From: Photobacterium sanguinicancri
Lineage (GTDB): Bacteria > Pseudomonadota > Gammaproteobacteria > Enterobacterales > Vibrionaceae
Direction: 5' to 3'
Length of the DNA stretch: 64,000 nt
Assembly (NCBI RefSeq): GCF_002265265.1
Contig: NZ_NOIF01000003.1
Span: 25,852-89,851, forward strand
Numbering within the stretch: position 1 is the stretch's first letter; the number at the start of each line of letters is the position of its first letter. The translations under genes and the position numbers were made by a program. Positions 1-9,361 of this stretch are shown piece after piece. The notes beneath the pieces are model-generated. The model was not told the DNA's origin. It ran no database searches and was given only the letters and a program-made list of their open reading frames with translations.

Positions 1-314
1 GTATAAAAGGTGACAACTTGGCCACTTGCGTTAGCCAATTGGCGACAGGCATTTTCAATAGTATGAGGTTTACCTATAATTTCACCATTGATTACACAGA
101 CCTGATCTGAGCCTATAATAAGGTGCTCAGGATGGCTAACGGCACATGCTTGGGCTTTTTGCTCTGCGAGTCTAACAACAAGTTGTTCCGCAGATTCGTT
201 GTCCAGTGCTTGTTCATCAGTATTTGGACTTGCTGTTTCGAAGGGGTAACCAAACTTTTCGAGCAAGGCTTTACGAAATGGCGACGTTGAAGCTAAAAGC
301 AGAGGCTGTGACAT
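1..314 (-). CDS. yceF: Maf-family nucleotide pyrophosphatase YceF, 5' part
   Basis: Partial gene. The minus strand opens with an ATG at 314 and reads about 104 codons before leaving the window at base 1, so the C-terminal half is missing. The protein begins [20 protein letters not shown], the Maf signature of a nucleoside triphosphate pyrophosphatase, followed by an SPNTDE segment and a GSDQV motif that carries the conserved acidic residue. In E. coli, YceF (m7GTP pyrophosphatase) sits divergent from yceD-rpmF, and the same arrangement is seen here, which separates it from the paralogue YhdE. It is thought to hydrolyse 7-methyl-GTP as a house-cleaning enzyme. The family call is firm; the subfamily rests on context and resemblance. 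Confidence 0.9.
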   Translation of the reverse strand, partial: MSQPLLLASTSPFRKALLEKFGYPFETASPNTDEQALDNESAEQLVVRLAEQKAQACAVSHPEHLIIGSDQVCVINGEIIGKPHTIENACRQLANASGQVVTFY

Positions 315-553
315 GGTGATATCTCGTTATAGGTTTATTGCCTGTATTCTAATATTATTACCCTGTGTTCGCAGCAGTTGATGAATAAAACAGCATGAAG
401 TGATGGTTATTTCACCGTGTTGAAGTGCACTTACAAGTGACTCATAGTGTTGCTGAAAGTAAGATATAAACAGGAAATAGACATGTTTTATAACGGTTCA
501 CTAAGTAACACTGAGTGAATTGGTTAAAAGCTAGTAATTCACACACATTTCCT

Positions 554-582
554 TTGACTCAAACAAATTAGAAGGCTAATAT
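554..582 (+). promoter_or_regulatory. Probable sigma-70 promoter of the yceD-rpmF-plsX-fab operon
   Basis: TTGACT (554-559), a 17-bp spacer and TAATAT (577-582) match the sigma-70 consensus closely. The stretch after the -10 box is TCGCGCCC, a GC-rich discriminator like those of stringently controlled rRNA and ribosomal protein promoters. The yceD ATG at 592 lies only about 10 bases beyond the -10 box, so the transcript would have almost no 5' leader. Activity was not tested. Confidence 0.7.
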
Positions 583-591
583 TCGCGCCCT

Positions 592-1107
592 ATGCAAAAG
601 GTAAAATTACCGTTAACGATGGATATCGTTCGCAGCGCTCAAAAAAGACTCGACTATGATGGCATCATCAAAGCTGATCTTTTAAAGCGTTTGGCGAAAT
701 CTGTCCAGAGCGTAACAAGTGATGCAAACGTCACCTTATCATTTGACTTTGACCAACGTCACCTTGCTTTCATGCGCGGAAGTGCAGATGTTGAAGTGAC
801 GTTGACCTGTCAGCGATGCCAGGAAGAGTTCCAACACAAATACGGTGTTGAGTTCTGTTTTAGTCCGCTCCTCAAACCAGAGGCAGTTGATGAGTTCCCG
901 GAAGCCTATGAGCCGGCGGAAGTCGACGAAAATGGCGAGATCAACCTAATTGAAGTCATCGAAGATGAGCTGATGTTAGAATTACCACAAGTCGCAATGC
1001 ATGATGAAGCTGACTGTAAAGCTAGCGGAAACATGACTTTTGGTGAGATCCCCGTTGCTGATGAGCGTCCGAATCCGTTTGCAGTATTGAAAAATCTAAG
1101 TAAGTAA
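592..1107 (+). CDS. yceD: YceD/DUF177 family protein (23S rRNA accumulation protein)
   Basis: A 171-residue protein matching E. coli YceD from its first residues (MQKVKLPLT) to its end (NPFAVLKNL), so the ATG at 592 is supported by homology although no Shine-Dalgarno precedes it. A CxxC pair (CQRC, about residue 80) is followed by the CFSP segment, and the middle and C-terminal parts are acidic, as usual for DUF177. YceD is linked to 23S rRNA accumulation in bacteria and to chloroplast rRNA processing in plants; no precise reaction is known. It lies 19 bp upstream of rpmF and is almost certainly cotranscribed with it. Confidence 0.93.
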   Translation: MQKVKLPLTMDIVRSAQKRLDYDGIIKADLLKRLAKSVQSVTSDANVTLSFDFDQRHLAFMRGSADVEVTLTCQRCQEEFQHKYGVEFCFSPLLKPEAVDEFPEAYEPAEVDENGEINLIEVIEDELMLELPQVAMHDEADCKASGNMTFGEIPVADERPNPFAVLKNLSK

Positions 1108-1126
1108 TTTAACAGGAGTAGGGTTA

Positions 1127-1297
1127 ATGGCCGTACAAAAGAGCAAAAAATCACGTGCAGCACGTGGTATGCGTCGTTCACACGATGCACTAACAACTTC
1201 AGCTGTATCTGTAGATTCTGCAAGTGGTGAAACTCACCTACGTCACAACGTGACAGCTGACGGTTTCTACCGTGGCCGCAAGGTTATCAACAAATAA
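1127..1297 (+). CDS. rpmF: 50S ribosomal protein L32
   Basis: A 56-residue basic protein beginning [20 protein letters not shown] and ending FYRGRKVI plus NK, the standard L32 layout (57 residues in E. coli). The N-terminal third is Lys/Arg-rich and binds 23S rRNA near the peptidyl transferase region. The C-terminal half lacks the zinc-binding cysteines of the C+ form, so this is the C-minus type usual in gammaproteobacteria. AGGAG at about 1115-1119 serves as ribosome binding site. It is the second gene of the yceD-rpmF-plsX-fab string, an old association linking ribosome synthesis to membrane lipid synthesis. Confidence 0.97.
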   Translation: MAVQKSKKSRAARGMRRSHDALTTSAVSVDSASGETHLRHNVTADGFYRGRKVINK

Positions 1298-1306
1298 GGT
1301 TGAACC

Positions 1307-2332
1307 TTGAGTGGTCTAACCGTTGCACTTGATGCAATGGGTGGGGATTTCGGTCCTCATGTAATAGTGCCTGCCGCTGTGCAGGCATTGTTACAATACC
1401 CAGAGCTAAAAATTATATTCTATGGTGATCAAAGTGCGATCACATCTCAACTATCTCTTCATAATCACGTTTCACACCCTCGAATCTCTATTGTTCATTG
1501 CGAACACATCATAGAAAACAACACTCGCCCGTCTCAAGCTTTGCGTCATAGCAAAGGTACTTCTATGCGTATGGCTATTGATGCTGTCGCTGAGAAGCAA
1601 GCCGACGCATGTGTCAGTGCGGGTAATACAGGGGCGTTAATGGCGTTGTCACGCTACATTTTAAAGCAGCTCCCTGGTGTTGAACGGCCTGCGCTTGTCT
1701 CTGCTATTCCAACTAAAAATCACAATAAAACATGGTTGCTTGATTTAGGGGCTAATGTGTCATGCGATGCTGATACATTATTCCAGTTTGCTGTGATGGG
1801 CTCTGTAATGGCGGAACAGTGCGATATTGAAAAGCCACGTGTTGCGCTGCTCAATATTGGCGAGGAAGAAATTAAAGGCAACGATTTAGTGAAGCGTTGT
1901 GCAGAGATGTTACATCAATCACCAGATATTCATTTTATTGGCTACTTAGAAGGTGATCAGCTTTACTCTGATAAAGCGGATGTTGTGGTTTGTGATGGAT
2001 TTGTCGGCAATGTTTGCTTGAAAACAAGTGAAGGTGTTGCTGATTTATTTATCTCGAGCTTCAAAAAAGCCGTGACGAGTAATCCAATAAAAGGTTTATT
2101 GGCCAAATGGTTGTTTAGTGACCTATTCCAAAACCTTAAGCAGTTGAACCCCGACCAGTATAATGGTGCAAGTCTGCTAGGATTGCGCGGTATTGTGGTT
2201 AAGAGCCACGGAAGTGCCGATATAGCAGCTTTTACATATGCCATTGGTGAAGCTGTACACGAGGCCAAACGACAAATACCGAAAAAAATCAGTCGTCGTT
2301 TGGAAGAAGTCTTACTCGAGAGGCCGTATTGA
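1307..2332 (+). CDS. plsX: Phosphate acyltransferase PlsX
   Basis: A 341-residue protein that makes acyl-phosphate from acyl-ACP and phosphate for the PlsY route to lysophosphatidate. The N-terminus carries the family motif [11 protein letters not shown], followed by [10 protein letters not shown] near residue 105, [11 protein letters not shown] near 185 and the C-terminal [15 protein letters not shown]. The reading starts with TTG at 1307, since no in-frame ATG lies upstream of the conserved N-terminus, and AAGG lies about 10 bases before it. It begins 9 bp after rpmF stops. Its stop codon overlaps an alternative TTG start of fabH (TTGA), a sign of translational coupling. Confidence 0.95.
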   Translation: MSGLTVALDAMGGDFGPHVIVPAAVQALLQYPELKIIFYGDQSAITSQLSLHNHVSHPRISIVHCEHIIENNTRPSQALRHSKGTSMRMAIDAVAEKQADACVSAGNTGALMALSRYILKQLPGVERPALVSAIPTKNHNKTWLLDLGANVSCDADTLFQFAVMGSVMAEQCDIEKPRVALLNIGEEEIKGNDLVKRCAEMLHQSPDIHFIGYLEGDQLYSDKADVVVCDGFVGNVCLKTSEGVADLFISSFKKAVTSNPIKGLLAKWLFSDLFQNLKQLNPDQYNGASLLGLRGIVVKSHGSADIAAFTYAIGEAVHEAKRQIPKKISRRLEEVLLERPY

Positions 2333-2337
2333 TTTTC

Positions 2338-3294
2338 ATGAACAGTAAAATATTAGGTACTGGTAGCTACCTACCAGCACAAGTGCGTACTAACGCCGAT
2401 TTAGAAAAAATGGTCGACACAACCGACGAGTGGATCGTTGCGCGTACTGGTATTCGCGAGCGTCGTATTGCCGCTGAAGATGAAACCGTTGCGGTAATGG
2501 GCTATCAAGCATCTTTAAACGCTATTGAAATGGCGGGCATTGATAAAGAAGATATCGACCTGATCATTGTGGCGACGACCAGTGCAAGTCACGCATTCCC
2601 ATCAGCGGCTTGCCAAGTGCAAGGCATGCTCGATATTAAAGGTTGCCCTGCATTCGATATTGCAGCTGCGTGTTCTGGTTTTGTTTATGCGTTAAGTATT
2701 GCAGATCAGCATATTAAAACGGGCATGGCGAAAAATGTTTTAGTGATCGGTGCTGATGCGTTATCGCACAAGTGTGATCCTAACGATCGCGGTACGATCA
2801 TCTTATTTGGTGATGCTGCTGGTGCTGTGGTTGTAGGTGCAAGCGAAGAACCTGGTATTCTTTCTACCCATTTACATGCAGACGGTCATTTTGGTGGTTT
2901 ACTAAGCCTAGCGACACCTGAACATGGTGAAGCATTTACTGATGATAAATGGTTGTACATGGCGGGTAATGAAGTCTTTAAGGTTGCGGTAACACAGTTA
3001 TCAAACCTAGTTAAAGATACGTTAGCGGCGAACAACATGGACAAGTCTGAGCTAGACTGGCTTGTTCCACACCAAGCGAATTTACGCATTATTTCAGCGA
3101 CAGCGAAAAAATTATCCATGTCGATGGAACAGGTGGTTGTTACCCTTGACCGTCACGGTAATACCTCTGCAGCGACAGTGCCAACAGCGCTGGATGAAGC
3201 GGTACGAGATGGCCGTATTCAACGTGGCCAGACGATGCTGTTAGAAGCGTTTGGTGGCGGTTTTACTTGGGGCTCTGCGCTCGTTAAGTTTTAA
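2338..3294 (+). CDS. fabH: 3-oxoacyl-ACP synthase III (KAS III)
   Basis: Initiates fatty acid synthesis by condensing acetyl-CoA with malonyl-ACP. The Cys-His-Asn triad is visible: Cys in AAACSGF (about residue 112), His in VPHQANLRI (about 242) and Asn in HGNTSAA (about 272). The length of 318 residues equals the family norm. The ATG at 2338 aligns with the E. coli start. An upstream in-frame TTG at 2329 has a better-spaced GAGAGG and would add three residues, so the true start is uncertain by nine bases. It is followed by fabD after an 86-bp gap. Confidence 0.96.
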   Translation: MNSKILGTGSYLPAQVRTNADLEKMVDTTDEWIVARTGIRERRIAAEDETVAVMGYQASLNAIEMAGIDKEDIDLIIVATTSASHAFPSAACQVQGMLDIKGCPAFDIAAACSGFVYALSIADQHIKTGMAKNVLVIGADALSHKCDPNDRGTIILFGDAAGAVVVGASEEPGILSTHLHADGHFGGLLSLATPEHGEAFTDDKWLYMAGNEVFKVAVTQLSNLVKDTLAANNMDKSELDWLVPHQANLRIISATAKKLSMSMEQVVVTLDRHGNTSAATVPTALDEAVRDGRIQRGQTMLLEAFGGGFTWGSALVKF

Positions 3295-3380
3295 TTTTAT
3301 GGCTGCTGATGCGTCTGCAGCGGTAACTCTTACAAAAAGAACTGAATATTATTCAGTAAAATAAGAATAAGGATTCTCGA

Positions 3381-4304
3381 ATGTCTAAGTTCGCGATTGT
3401 ATTCCCTGGTCAGGGATCTCAAGCAGTTGGCATGTTGGCTGAACTAGCTGAAAAATTTTCTGTTGTTACTGACACATTTGCTGAAGCATCTGAAGTACTA
3501 GGCTACGACTTGTGGGCATTAGTACAAAACGGCCCAGCAGAAGATTTAAATCAAACGCACCGTACGCAACCTGCATTGCTAGCAGCGTCTGTTGCAATTT
3601 GGCGTGTATGGCAACAAGAAGGCGGCGAGCAACCTACAGTTGTTGCTGGCCATAGTCTTGGTGAATACTCTGCGCTTGTATGTGCTGGCGTTATTGACTT
3701 TAAAGATGCGATTAAATTGGTTGAACTACGTGGCCAATTAATGCAAGAAGCGGTTCCAGCAGGTGTTGGTGCAATGTCTGCAATCATTGGTCTAGATAAC
3801 GACGCGATTGCAAAAGCTTGTGAAGAAGCAGCACAAGGCCAAGTTGTGTCGCCTGTGAACTTTAACTCGCCAGGCCAAGTGGTTATTGCGGGTAATAAAG
3901 AAGCCGTTGAGCGTGCAAACGTATTGTGTAAAGAAGCGGGTGCTAAACGTGCATTACCACTTCCAGTATCAGTCCCATCACATTGTGAACTTATGAAGCC
4001 TGCAGCTGACAAACTAGCTGTAGCACTTGAAAGTATTGAATTTAACGCACCTGCAATCCCTGTGATTAACAATGCAGATGTGGCAACTGAAACCGATCCT
4101 GCTGCGATTAAGCTAGCGTTAGTAAAACAGCTTTATGGTCCAGTTCGTTGGACAGAGTCTGTTGAGCGTATGGCATCAGAAGGTATCGAACAGTTGCTTG
4201 AAATGGGCCCAGGTAAAGTACTTACTGGTCTGACAAAACGTATTAATCGCGCACTTGGTGGTTCTGCGGTAAATGATTCTGCTTCTGTAGAAGCAGCAAA
4301 ATAA
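3381..4304 (+). CDS. fabD: Malonyl-CoA:ACP transacylase
   Basis: Loads malonate from CoA onto acyl carrier protein. The 307-residue protein opens with FAIVFPGQGSQ, has the nucleophilic serine in GHSLGE (about residue 92), a conserved Arg in the VELRGQLMQ segment (about 117) and the catalytic His in VPSHCELM (about 201). The length matches E. coli FabD (309). AAGGA lies a few bases before the ATG. It belongs to the fabH-fabD-fabG-acpP-fabF gene string. No odd features were noted. Confidence 0.97.
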   Translation: MSKFAIVFPGQGSQAVGMLAELAEKFSVVTDTFAEASEVLGYDLWALVQNGPAEDLNQTHRTQPALLAASVAIWRVWQQEGGEQPTVVAGHSLGEYSALVCAGVIDFKDAIKLVELRGQLMQEAVPAGVGAMSAIIGLDNDAIAKACEEAAQGQVVSPVNFNSPGQVVIAGNKEAVERANVLCKEAGAKRALPLPVSVPSHCELMKPAADKLAVALESIEFNAPAIPVINNADVATETDPAAIKLALVKQLYGPVRWTESVERMASEGIEQLLEMGPGKVLTGLTKRINRALGGSAVNDSASVEAAK

Positions 4305-4357
4305 CTGAATAGTTATTGCATTACCCACTAAGTAGTATTAGTTAAAGAGGAATAACA

Positions 4358-5092
4358 ATGAGCCTGGAAGGTAAAGTTGCACTGGTTACAGGTGCAAGCC
4401 GTGGTATCGGTCGTGCGATCGCTGAAATTTTAGTCGAGCGTGGCGCAAAAGTAATCGGTACAGCAACATCTGAAAGTGGCGCAGAAGCAATCAGCGCTTA
4501 TTTGGGTGAAAACGGTAAAGGTCTGGCACTAAACGTTACATCGCCTGAGTCGATTGCAACGGCGCTAACGCAGATCAAAGAAGAATTTGGCGATGTTGAC
4601 ATTCTTGTTAACAATGCGGGTATCACCCGTGATAACTTGCTTATGCGTATGAAAGATGACGAGTGGCAAGATATTATGGATACCAACCTAACATCGGTAT
4701 TCCGTCTGTCTAAAGCAGTACTACGTGCAATGATGAAAAAGCGTCATGGCCGTATTATTAGTATTGGCTCAGTCGTTGGTACTATGGGTAATGCGGGTCA
4801 AACCAACTATGCGGCAGCAAAAGCAGGTTTGATTGGCTTTACTAAGTCAATGGCGCGTGAAGTGGCTTCTCGTGGTATTACAGTAAATGCTGTAGCACCT
4901 GGTTTTATCGAAACCGATATGACAAAAGCCCTGAATGATGACCAACGTGCTGCTACACTAGCAAACGTACCTGCAGGTCGCTTGGGTGACCCACGTGAAA
5001 TCGCGGCAGCTGTTGCTTTTCTAGCCTCTGAAGATGCTGGTTATGTAACAGGTGAAACGTTGCACGTAAATGGCGGCATGTACATGATTTAA
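4358..5092 (+). CDS. fabG: 3-oxoacyl-ACP reductase
   Basis: NADPH-dependent short-chain dehydrogenase that reduces 3-ketoacyl-ACP in each elongation cycle. The 244-residue protein has the cofactor motif TGASRGIG (about 12-19), NNAG (about 86-89), the active-site Ser in SIGSVVG (about 138) and the YxxxK pair in YAAAKAG (about 151-155). The C-terminal end VTGETLHVNGGMYM is typical of FabG. AGAGGA precedes the ATG by about eight bases. The neighbours fabD and acpP fix its identity against the many other SDR enzymes. Confidence 0.97.
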   Translation: MSLEGKVALVTGASRGIGRAIAEILVERGAKVIGTATSESGAEAISAYLGENGKGLALNVTSPESIATALTQIKEEFGDVDILVNNAGITRDNLLMRMKDDEWQDIMDTNLTSVFRLSKAVLRAMMKKRHGRIISIGSVVGTMGNAGQTNYAAAKAGLIGFTKSMAREVASRGITVNAVAPGFIETDMTKALNDDQRAATLANVPAGRLGDPREIAAAVAFLASEDAGYVTGETLHVNGGMYMI

Positions 5093-5249
5093 CCAATAAA
5101 GTTGTAAAACTTGATGATGCAAGTCAAAGTCAGTGTATTTTCATGCAAAATCGTGGTTTGACCAGCACTGTGATAGTTGCAACTTTTGTAGTAATGAATA
5201 AACTACAGCAAATCGCATTAGCGAATTCTTGTTTTAAGGAAATAGATTA

Positions 5250-5486
5250 ATGAGCAACATCGAAGAACGCGTAAGAAAAATCATCATCGAGCAACTGGGT
5301 GTAGACGAAGCTGAAGTTAAGAACGAAGCTTCTTTTGTTGACGATCTAGGTGCTGATTCTCTAGATACAGTTGAACTAGTAATGGCTCTTGAAGAAGAAT
5401 TCGATACTGAAATTCCTGACGAAGAAGCTGAAAAAATTACAACAGTTCAAGCAGCAATCGACTACGTTGTTGGCGCTTCTGAGTAA
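5250..5486 (+). CDS. acpP: Acyl carrier protein
   Basis: A 78-residue acidic carrier that holds growing acyl chains on a 4'-phosphopantetheine arm. The attachment serine is Ser37 in the DSL motif ([12 protein letters not shown]). Helix II and the [15 protein letters not shown] segment are nearly identical to E. coli AcpP. The 157-bp gap after fabG probably holds an extra promoter, as acpP is normally expressed far above its neighbours; TTGCAA and TAAACT around 5178-5205 are possible boxes but weak. TAAGGA precedes the ATG. Confidence 0.98.
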   Translation: MSNIEERVRKIIIEQLGVDEAEVKNEASFVDDLGADSLDTVELVMALEEEFDTEIPDEEAEKITTVQAAIDYVVGASE

Positions 5487-5499
5487 TTAAGAACACCTC

Positions 5500-5522
5500 A
5501 AGGCGGTCACCATGACCGCCTT
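5500..5522 (+). terminator. Hairpin after acpP
   Basis: Perfect 10-bp stem (AAGGCGGTCA / TGACCGCCTT) with a three-base loop, followed by ATTTCTTT. It resembles a factor-independent terminator with an imperfect U-tract and may act as a partial terminator that keeps acpP expression higher than fabF. Confidence 0.75.
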
Positions 5523-5572
5523 ATTTCTTTATGTATCCCTGTTTAAACCCTCAATTCCCGGAGAGATAGATC

Positions 5573-6811
5573 GTGTCAAAGCGTCGCGTTGTTGTTACTG
5601 GCATGGGAATGCTGTCGCCTGTAGGCAATACAGTTGATTCTTCATGGAAAGCACTGTTGGCTGGTACTAGTGGTATTAGCAATATTGAGCATTTCGATGC
5701 AAGTGCTTTCGCTACTCGTTTTGCGGGTATGGTGAAAGACTTCAATTGTGAAGAATACATGACTAAGAAAGATGCTCGTAAAATGGATTTATTTATCCAA
5801 TACGGCATTGCGGCTGGCGTTCAGGCTCTGAAAGACTCTGGTTTTGAAGTTACTGAAGAAAATGCACCACGTATTGGTGTTGCTATTGGTTCAGGTATTG
5901 GTGGTCTTGGTCTTATTGAATCAAACCATCGTGCATACATGGAAAAAGGGCCGCGCAAAATTAGCCCGTTCTTTGTTCCATCTACAATTGTTAATATGAT
6001 CGCTGGCCACATGTCTATCATGCATGGTCTTCGTGGTCCAAATATTGCAATTTCTACTGCGTGTACAACTGGCCTTCATAACATTGGCCATGCTGCACGT
6101 ATGATCGCTTACGGTGATGCAGATGCAATGCTAGCGGGTGGTGCAGAAAAAGCATCAACTGAGCTAGGCATGGGCGGCTTTGCGGCTGCTAAAGCACTAT
6201 CTACACGTAACGACGACCCACAAGCGGCTTCTCGCCCATGGGACAAAGACCGTGATGGTTTTGTTCTTGGTGATGGTGCGGGCATGATGGTGCTGGAAGA
6301 GTACGAACATGCAAAAGCGCGTGGCGCAAAAATTTACGCTGAACTTGTTGGTTTTGGTATGAGTGGTGATGCTTATCACATGACTTCACCAAGCCCTGAC
6401 GGTTCTGGCGGTGCATTAGCAATGGAAGCGTGTATCCGTGATGCGGGTATTAATGCGGATAAAATTGGTTATATTAATGCACATGGTACTTCAACACCTG
6501 CGGGCGATGTAGCAGAAACGCTTGGTATCAAGCGTGCTATGGGCGCGGCAGTGAACGATGTACTGGTTTCATCAACTAAATCAATGACTGGCCACCTTCT
6601 TGGTGCTGCGGGTTCTGTTGAGTCTATCATTTCAGTGATGGCGCTAGTTGATCAAGCAGTTCCACCAACAATTAACCTTGAAAACCCAGACGAAGGCTGT
6701 GATTTAGACTACGTCGCGGGTGAAGCACGTCAAGTAAACCTTGAGTACTCTCTATGTAACTCATTTGGTTTTGGCGGCACAAACGGCTCGTTGCTGTTCA
6801 AGAAAATTTAA
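5573..6811 (+). CDS. fabF: 3-oxoacyl-ACP synthase II (KAS II)
   Basis: Elongating condensing enzyme; in E. coli FabF converts palmitoleoyl-ACP to cis-vaccenoyl-ACP and drives temperature-dependent unsaturation, which would matter for a cold or deep-sea marine bacterium (inference). The 412-residue protein has the catalytic Cys in STACTTG (about 163) and two His residues in [11 protein letters not shown] (about 303) and [10 protein letters not shown] (about 340), with the C-terminal [12 protein letters not shown]. The start is GTG at 5573, preceded by GGAGAG at 5560-5565 and supported by the family start [10 protein letters not shown]. Confidence 0.96.
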   Translation: MSKRRVVVTGMGMLSPVGNTVDSSWKALLAGTSGISNIEHFDASAFATRFAGMVKDFNCEEYMTKKDARKMDLFIQYGIAAGVQALKDSGFEVTEENAPRIGVAIGSGIGGLGLIESNHRAYMEKGPRKISPFFVPSTIVNMIAGHMSIMHGLRGPNIAISTACTTGLHNIGHAARMIAYGDADAMLAGGAEKASTELGMGGFAAAKALSTRNDDPQAASRPWDKDRDGFVLGDGAGMMVLEEYEHAKARGAKIYAELVGFGMSGDAYHMTSPSPDGSGGALAMEACIRDAGINADKIGYINAHGTSTPAGDVAETLGIKRAMGAAVNDVLVSSTKSMTGHLLGAAGSVESIISVMALVDQAVPPTINLENPDEGCDLDYVAGEARQVNLEYSLCNSFGFGGTNGSLLFKKI

Positions 6812-6832
6812 TTGTAACCTGTTATCATAAAG

Positions 6833-6865
6833 CGGCCTGGTATTCTTACCGGGCCGTTTTTTTTT
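6833..6865 (+). terminator. Terminator after fabF
   Basis: Nine-bp stem CGGCCTGGT / ACCGGGCCG (one G-U pair) with a short loop, followed by nine Ts. Typical factor-independent terminator that closes the fab cluster. Confidence 0.9.
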
Positions 6866-6918
6866 GCCTATACCCCAACCATTATTAGGGTGGGTATAAT
6901 CGTTATAAGTGAGTGGAT

Positions 6919-7728
6919 ATGACGTGCATTAATGGAGCTGAAGCTGAGTATATAGCGGTGAGCGATCGTGCGATGCAGTATGGTGATGGTTGCTTTTCCA
7001 CTATTTTGGTTGAACAGGGAAAGCCTCGTCTTTGGCCTTTACATCAAGCTCGTTTTGAAAAAACATTAGCCGCGTTATCCATTCCCATGCCTGATTGGCT
7101 GACAGTTCAGCAACAAGTTGAACGTATTGCTGCTAATTTTGCCAGTAAAGGGGTGGTAAAGCTTTTAATCAGCCGAGGTAGTGGGGGGCGAGGTTATAGT
7201 CCTACAGGATGCGAGTCGCCGAGTGTCGTGATTTCACATTCTCCATTCCCAAACCACTATCATGGCTGGCAACAAGTCGGTATTGAGTTAGGTGTCTGTC
7301 AGCAAGCATTAGGCCTTTCACCTATGTTGGCTGGATTTAAACACCTTAACCGATTAGAGCAGGTGTTATTGAAGCAAGAAATTGAATCTTGCAACTGGGC
7401 AGATGCTGTCGTTTGTGATGTGTTGGGACAAGTCGTGGAGACGTCTGCATCCAATATCTTTTGGCGAAAAGGAAATACTATCTTTACGCCAGATTTATCA
7501 ATGGCAGGGGTATGTGGTGTGATGCGATCACATGTAATGACATTGATTAAATCGACGCCATATTGTCTGGAGATTGTAAAATCACCACTTGATGCATTGC
7601 TTTGCGCAGATGAAGTCTTTATTACTAATGCCCTAATGGCGTTGGTGCCTATTAATCAAATTAATGAACATTCCTTTACTGAGCGCATGGCGTTTAATGA
7701 GTTGAATAAGAGGTTGTATTCGTGCTGA
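6919..7728 (+). CDS. pabC: Aminodeoxychorismate lyase
   Basis: PLP-dependent fold type IV enzyme that splits 4-amino-4-deoxychorismate into p-aminobenzoate and pyruvate for folate synthesis. The 269-residue protein has the PLP-binding lysine in GFKHLNRLEQV (Lys141), an SRGSGGRGY phosphate-binding segment (about 85-93) and ETSASNIFW near residue 178. The ATG at 6919 reproduces the E. coli start (M-x-x-I-N-G); an in-frame GTG at 6913 is the alternative. The stop overlaps the mltG start (GTGCTGA), so the two are translationally coupled. Confidence 0.94.
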   Translation: MTCINGAEAEYIAVSDRAMQYGDGCFSTILVEQGKPRLWPLHQARFEKTLAALSIPMPDWLTVQQQVERIAANFASKGVVKLLISRGSGGRGYSPTGCESPSVVISHSPFPNHYHGWQQVGIELGVCQQALGLSPMLAGFKHLNRLEQVLLKQEIESCNWADAVVCDVLGQVVETSASNIFWRKGNTIFTPDLSMAGVCGVMRSHVMTLIKSTPYCLEIVKSPLDALLCADEVFITNALMALVPINQINEHSFTERMAFNELNKRLYSC

Positions 7729-8732
7729 AGAAGTTATTGTTAGTTATCGTGGTGTTAGCGGTAGCTGGCGCAGGTGCTATTGGCTGGTCGTATCAACAGG
7801 TCGTGGCATCTTTGTCGCAACCTGTGATTAACACTGAATCGAAATTATTTACGGTTACACCAGGTTCAAGCTTTAGAGGCGTATTGAATCAGCTGGATCG
7901 TGCGAAAATTATCAAGCAAACGCGCTGGACCCGCTGGGTAGTAAAGCTTGATCCATCATTAGCACAAGTTAAAGTGGGTACTTACCAAATTCCAACAGAC
8001 CTGACACTACATGGTGTATTAGCCTTGCTAACCAGTGGTAAGGAACATCAGTTTGCGATCACCTTAGTGGAAGGTGACCGTTTTTCAGATTGGTTAGCAC
8101 AACTAAGCCAAGCTCCGCATATCAAACATGCGACTGAAGGCATGAGTGAAGCGGATATTGCAGACAAAATTGGCGCGACCACAGATAAGCTAGAAGGGTA
8201 CTTGTTACCTGAAACCTACCATTACACGGCAGGTACCAGTGATCTAGAAGTATTGCGCCGTTCGTTTAACGCGATGGACAGTTTATTAGGTTCCGCGTGG
8301 CAAAAACGTGATCAAGCTATTCCGCTTAAGACGCCCTATGAAGCGTTGATCATGGCCTCGATTATCGAGAAAGAAACCGCTGTTGATAATGAACGTACAT
8401 TAGTGTCGTCGGTTTTCATGAATCGTTTAAATAAAGGCATGCGCTTACAAACAGATCCTACGGTTATCTATGGTATGGGTGAGAACTACAAAGGCAATAT
8501 TCGTAAAAAAGATTTACGTACGCCAACCCCATACAACACGTATACCATCTTTGGTTTACCACCTACGCCGATTGCGATGCCAAGTGAAGCATCGGTATTA
8601 GCCGCAATGAAGCCAGAAAGCAGTAACTATTATTATTTTGTTGCGGATGGTAATGGCGGTCACAAGTTTTCGAAGTCACTCCGTGAACACAATCGCGCAG
8701 TACGCGCCTACTTAAAAACATTAAGAAAGTAA
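7722..8732 (+). CDS. mltG: Endolytic murein transglycosylase MltG
   Basis: Inner-membrane enzyme that cleaves nascent glycan strands and is proposed to end their polymerisation. One N-terminal membrane segment (about residues 3-22) anchors a periplasmic YceG domain. The catalytic Glu lies in [10 protein letters not shown] (about residue 223), followed by [11 protein letters not shown] and the family C-terminal segment [16 protein letters not shown]. Length 336 (E. coli 340). The start is GTG at 7722, overlapping the end of pabC. The stop overlaps tmk (TAATG). The pabC-mltG-tmk-holB order is as in E. coli. Confidence 0.95.
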   Translation: MLKKLLLVIVVLAVAGAGAIGWSYQQVVASLSQPVINTESKLFTVTPGSSFRGVLNQLDRAKIIKQTRWTRWVVKLDPSLAQVKVGTYQIPTDLTLHGVLALLTSGKEHQFAITLVEGDRFSDWLAQLSQAPHIKHATEGMSEADIADKIGATTDKLEGYLLPETYHYTAGTSDLEVLRRSFNAMDSLLGSAWQKRDQAIPLKTPYEALIMASIIEKETAVDNERTLVSSVFMNRLNKGMRLQTDPTVIYGMGENYKGNIRKKDLRTPTPYNTYTIFGLPPTPIAMPSEASVLAAMKPESSNYYYFVADGNGGHKFSKSLREHNRAVRAYLKTLRK

Positions 8733-9361
8733 TGAACGGTAAATTTATTGTAATTGAAGGCCTTGAAGGCGCAGGGAAAAGCACTGCCATTAAGCAGGTG
8801 GTGGCGACGTTAGCTGCACAAGGGATCCATGACCCACAATCTACGCGTGAGCCAGGCGGAACACCGCTTGCTGAACAAATGCGTACCTTGGTAAAAGAAG
8901 GTCACCCTGATGAGCCGTTAACTGATATGGCTGAATTGCTACTGCTTTATGCTGCGCGTATTCAGCTAGTGGATAATGTGATTAAGCCTGCACTTAATTC
9001 AGGCCGCTGGGTTGTTGGTGATCGCCATGACATGTCATCGCAAGCATACCAAGGCGGTGGACGTGGTTTTGATAAAGCCTTGATGGAAAACCTACGTGAT
9101 ACTGTTTTAGGTGATTTTCGTCCTGACTTTACGATTTATATGGACATCGATCCTGTGCTCGGGCTTGAACGTGCTCGTGGTCGTGGTGAACTTGATCGTA
9201 TTGAACAGATGAATGTTGATTTCTTCCACCGTGCCCGCGCGCGTTTTCTTGAGCTTTCAGAGAACGATAGCCGTGTTGTTATTATTGATGCAAGCCAAAC
9301 GCTAGATGCGGTAACGGCGGACATTACAGCAGCGCTAACGCAGTGGTTGGAGACGCAGTAA
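8732..9361 (+). CDS. tmk: Thymidylate kinase
   Basis: Phosphorylates dTMP to dTDP. The 209-residue protein has a P-loop GLEGAGKST (about 9-17), the [11 protein letters not shown] substrate motif, the [16 protein letters not shown] segment and the lid [11 protein letters not shown] Gly-containing P-loop with basic residues in the lid marks the E. coli-type enzyme. The ATG overlaps the mltG stop by one base and the stop codon directly abuts the ATG of holB, so translation of all three is probably coupled. Confidence 0.96.
   Translation: MNGKFIVIEGLEGAGKSTAIKQVVATLAAQGIHDPQSTREPGGTPLAEQMRTLVKEGHPDEPLTDMAELLLLYAARIQLVDNVIKPALNSGRWVVGDRHDMSSQAYQGGGRGFDKALMENLRDTVLGDFRPDFTIYMDIDPVLGLERARGRGELDRIEQMNVDFFHRARARFLELSENDSRVVIIDASQTLDAVTADITAALTQWLETQ

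Noticed and set aside
3551..4072. 173-codon open frame antisense to fabD
   Set aside because: It lies wholly within a highly conserved gene, has no ribosome binding site and its composition mirrors fabD codon structure.
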